DNA from: Legionella maceachernii
Lineage (GTDB): Bacteria > Pseudomonadota > Gammaproteobacteria > Legionellales > Legionellaceae
Assembly: GCF_900167045.1 (NCBI RefSeq)
Contig: NZ_FUXJ01000025.1
Span: forward strand, 1 to 37,468
Length of the DNA stretch: 37,468 bases
Reading direction: 5' to 3'
The first letter of the stretch is position 1, and each line of letters starts with the position of its first letter. Below are positions 36,621 through 37,468 of the stretch, piece after piece. A program made the position numbers and the translations under genes. The notes below the pieces were generated by a model. The model was given only the letters and a program-made list of their open reading frames with translations, was not told the DNA's origin and ran no database searches.

Positions 36621-37468
36621 CCATCAACTCGGTAGGTATTCTAAGCCCTTCTACTCGTTCCTGTAAGCGGAACTATTCTTTCCATATAGGAGACCAAGCT
36701 GCTTTTCCAGTCCTTTTAGAGTCAGTCCAACCACCTAACTTGGCTATTGCTTTATAAGCCTAAGCAACGGTAGGTATTTTTTCAGGTAATGATGTTCTTT
36801 CAACACTATTCCATAAGACTTTCCATTCAGCATCAGAGAGCAATTCATCACAATAAGTACTGCTATCATTGATGTCTAGAGTAGTTGGGTATTCCAAATA
36901 CTCTTTTAATTGGAGTAATCGAATGGCTACAAAGGAGAGAATGACCATCATTTTCTCTAAATTTTCAATCGATTGCATGCGCTGCTCTTCAGCACCAACC
37001 CCAGATTTCCATGCATTGTGAAATCCTCAATGCGCCATCTCATTTCATAATATCGCGTTATTTTGCGGGTGCACTCTAATGTTGTGGTAGCTTCTGTTGT
37101 TAATAGAATCCATTCAAGACAATCGCTTTCAGATGCTTTTTTTCTTTAGCGATTACTACATTTAAAGTGATTGGTTTTAATACACGTCCTTTGGCTCTTC
37201 GCTCAGAAGGCGAGAAAGTAACGGCTGTTGTTTTTAACTCAAGGGTCGCTTGGCGTTTCTTTCTATTTGCTTTTTGAGCCACTTCAATAGTGTAAGTACA
37301 CAAGGTTACTGCTGACGATAAAACCTGAAATAAATAACCGTTGCTTCCTCTAGTTTTTGATTATGACTCGCTCGAACAATAAAACGTTGAGCATGGTCTA
37401 ACTTATACTGAATGTATTCAAAAATATCGGCTTCTCTATCACAAACAGAAATCACGTCAGACATTTTA
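36613..37468 (-). pseudogene. Tn5/IS50-type transposase remnant (IS4 family)
   Basis: The C-terminal part of an IS4-family DDE transposase reads rightward-to-left in broken frames. VCDREADIFEYIQ near 37430-37445 holds the second catalytic Asp. YYEMRWRIED followed by F(H)NAWKSGVG and EEQRMQSIENLEKMM hold the final Glu, closely like Tn5 transposase. Then come LGGWTDSKRTGKAAW and an ending before 36613. There are at least three frame breaks (near 37335, 37140 and 37025) and two in-frame TAG codons where Tn5 has or would fit Trp, so it is inactive. The 5' end lies beyond the window. It overlaps the IS50-like end at 36602-36620, as expected at a transposase 3' end. Confidence 0.85.

Noticed and set aside
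36521-36757. 78-residue plus-strand frame
   Set aside because: It lies across the IS end and antisense to the transposase remnant, and its composition follows the opposite strand.

Overview
The window reads as chromosome of a Legionella-like gammaproteobacterium (order Legionellales). This is inference from several sequence features: moderately AT-rich DNA, an IcmL/DotI-type protein (a family tied to the Dot/Icm type IVB secretion system), an ankyrin-like repeat protein, tandem transketolase-GAPDH-PGK genes, a split P-protein glycine-cleavage operon, and a tmRNA whose tag is ANDENFAGGEGSIAA. Roughly the first 33 kb is ordinary core genome. The last 4 kb is a mobile-DNA landing zone.

Layout. 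Positions 1-505: 5' part of an ankyrin-like repeat gene (minus strand, runs off the window). 705-7966 (minus): a beta-ketoacyl-ACP synthase, lpxD, polA and an M13 metallopeptidase, with a long REP-type hairpin between polA and the peptidase. 8210-14002 (minus): a tandem-GNAT protein, a small membrane peptide, a purine permease, an RMD1/DUF155 membrane protein, an XRE regulator and an EAL-HDOD protein. 14021-18676 (minus): the glycine cleavage operon gcvT-gcvH-gcvPA-(YciI-like)-gcvPB, with a recognisable promoter and terminator. 18944-20833: a VOC protein, a secreted Tyr/Arg-rich peptide, a DUF3592 membrane protein and a convergent IcmL-like gene. 21107-24167 (plus): a fused two-domain ABC permease and its ATPase, with no binding-protein gene beside them. 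24333-28592 (minus): tkt-gap-pgk. 28791-32357 (plus): an unrecognised membrane protein and oligopeptidase A. 32475-33001: a frameshifted DUF488 gene.

From 33246 on, the intact ssrA (tmRNA) gene is followed by two further copies of its last 28 bp, at 35576-35603 and 36481-36508, each 26/28 identical to the ssrA end. This is the footprint of successive integrations into the tmRNA 3' end. The first cassette carries an AAA-ATPase/DUF4143 gene. The second carries a HigB/HigA toxin-antitoxin pair with a palindromic operator. Neither contains a visible integrase. Past the last copy lie a REP-like hairpin and a decayed Tn5/IS50-type (IS4 family) insertion sequence, whose inside end at 36602-36620 matches the known IS50 inside end in 18 of 19 bases.

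The most notable points are the integrase-less tmRNA att array, the DNA polymerase I with an apparently dead proofreading site, the exact repeat inside the ankyrin-like gene, the YciI-like gene embedded in the gcv operon, and an unexplained 12-bp inverted repeat upstream of the Tyr/Arg-rich secreted protein. I found no convincing wholly new multi-gene system. The att array is the best candidate for follow-up.
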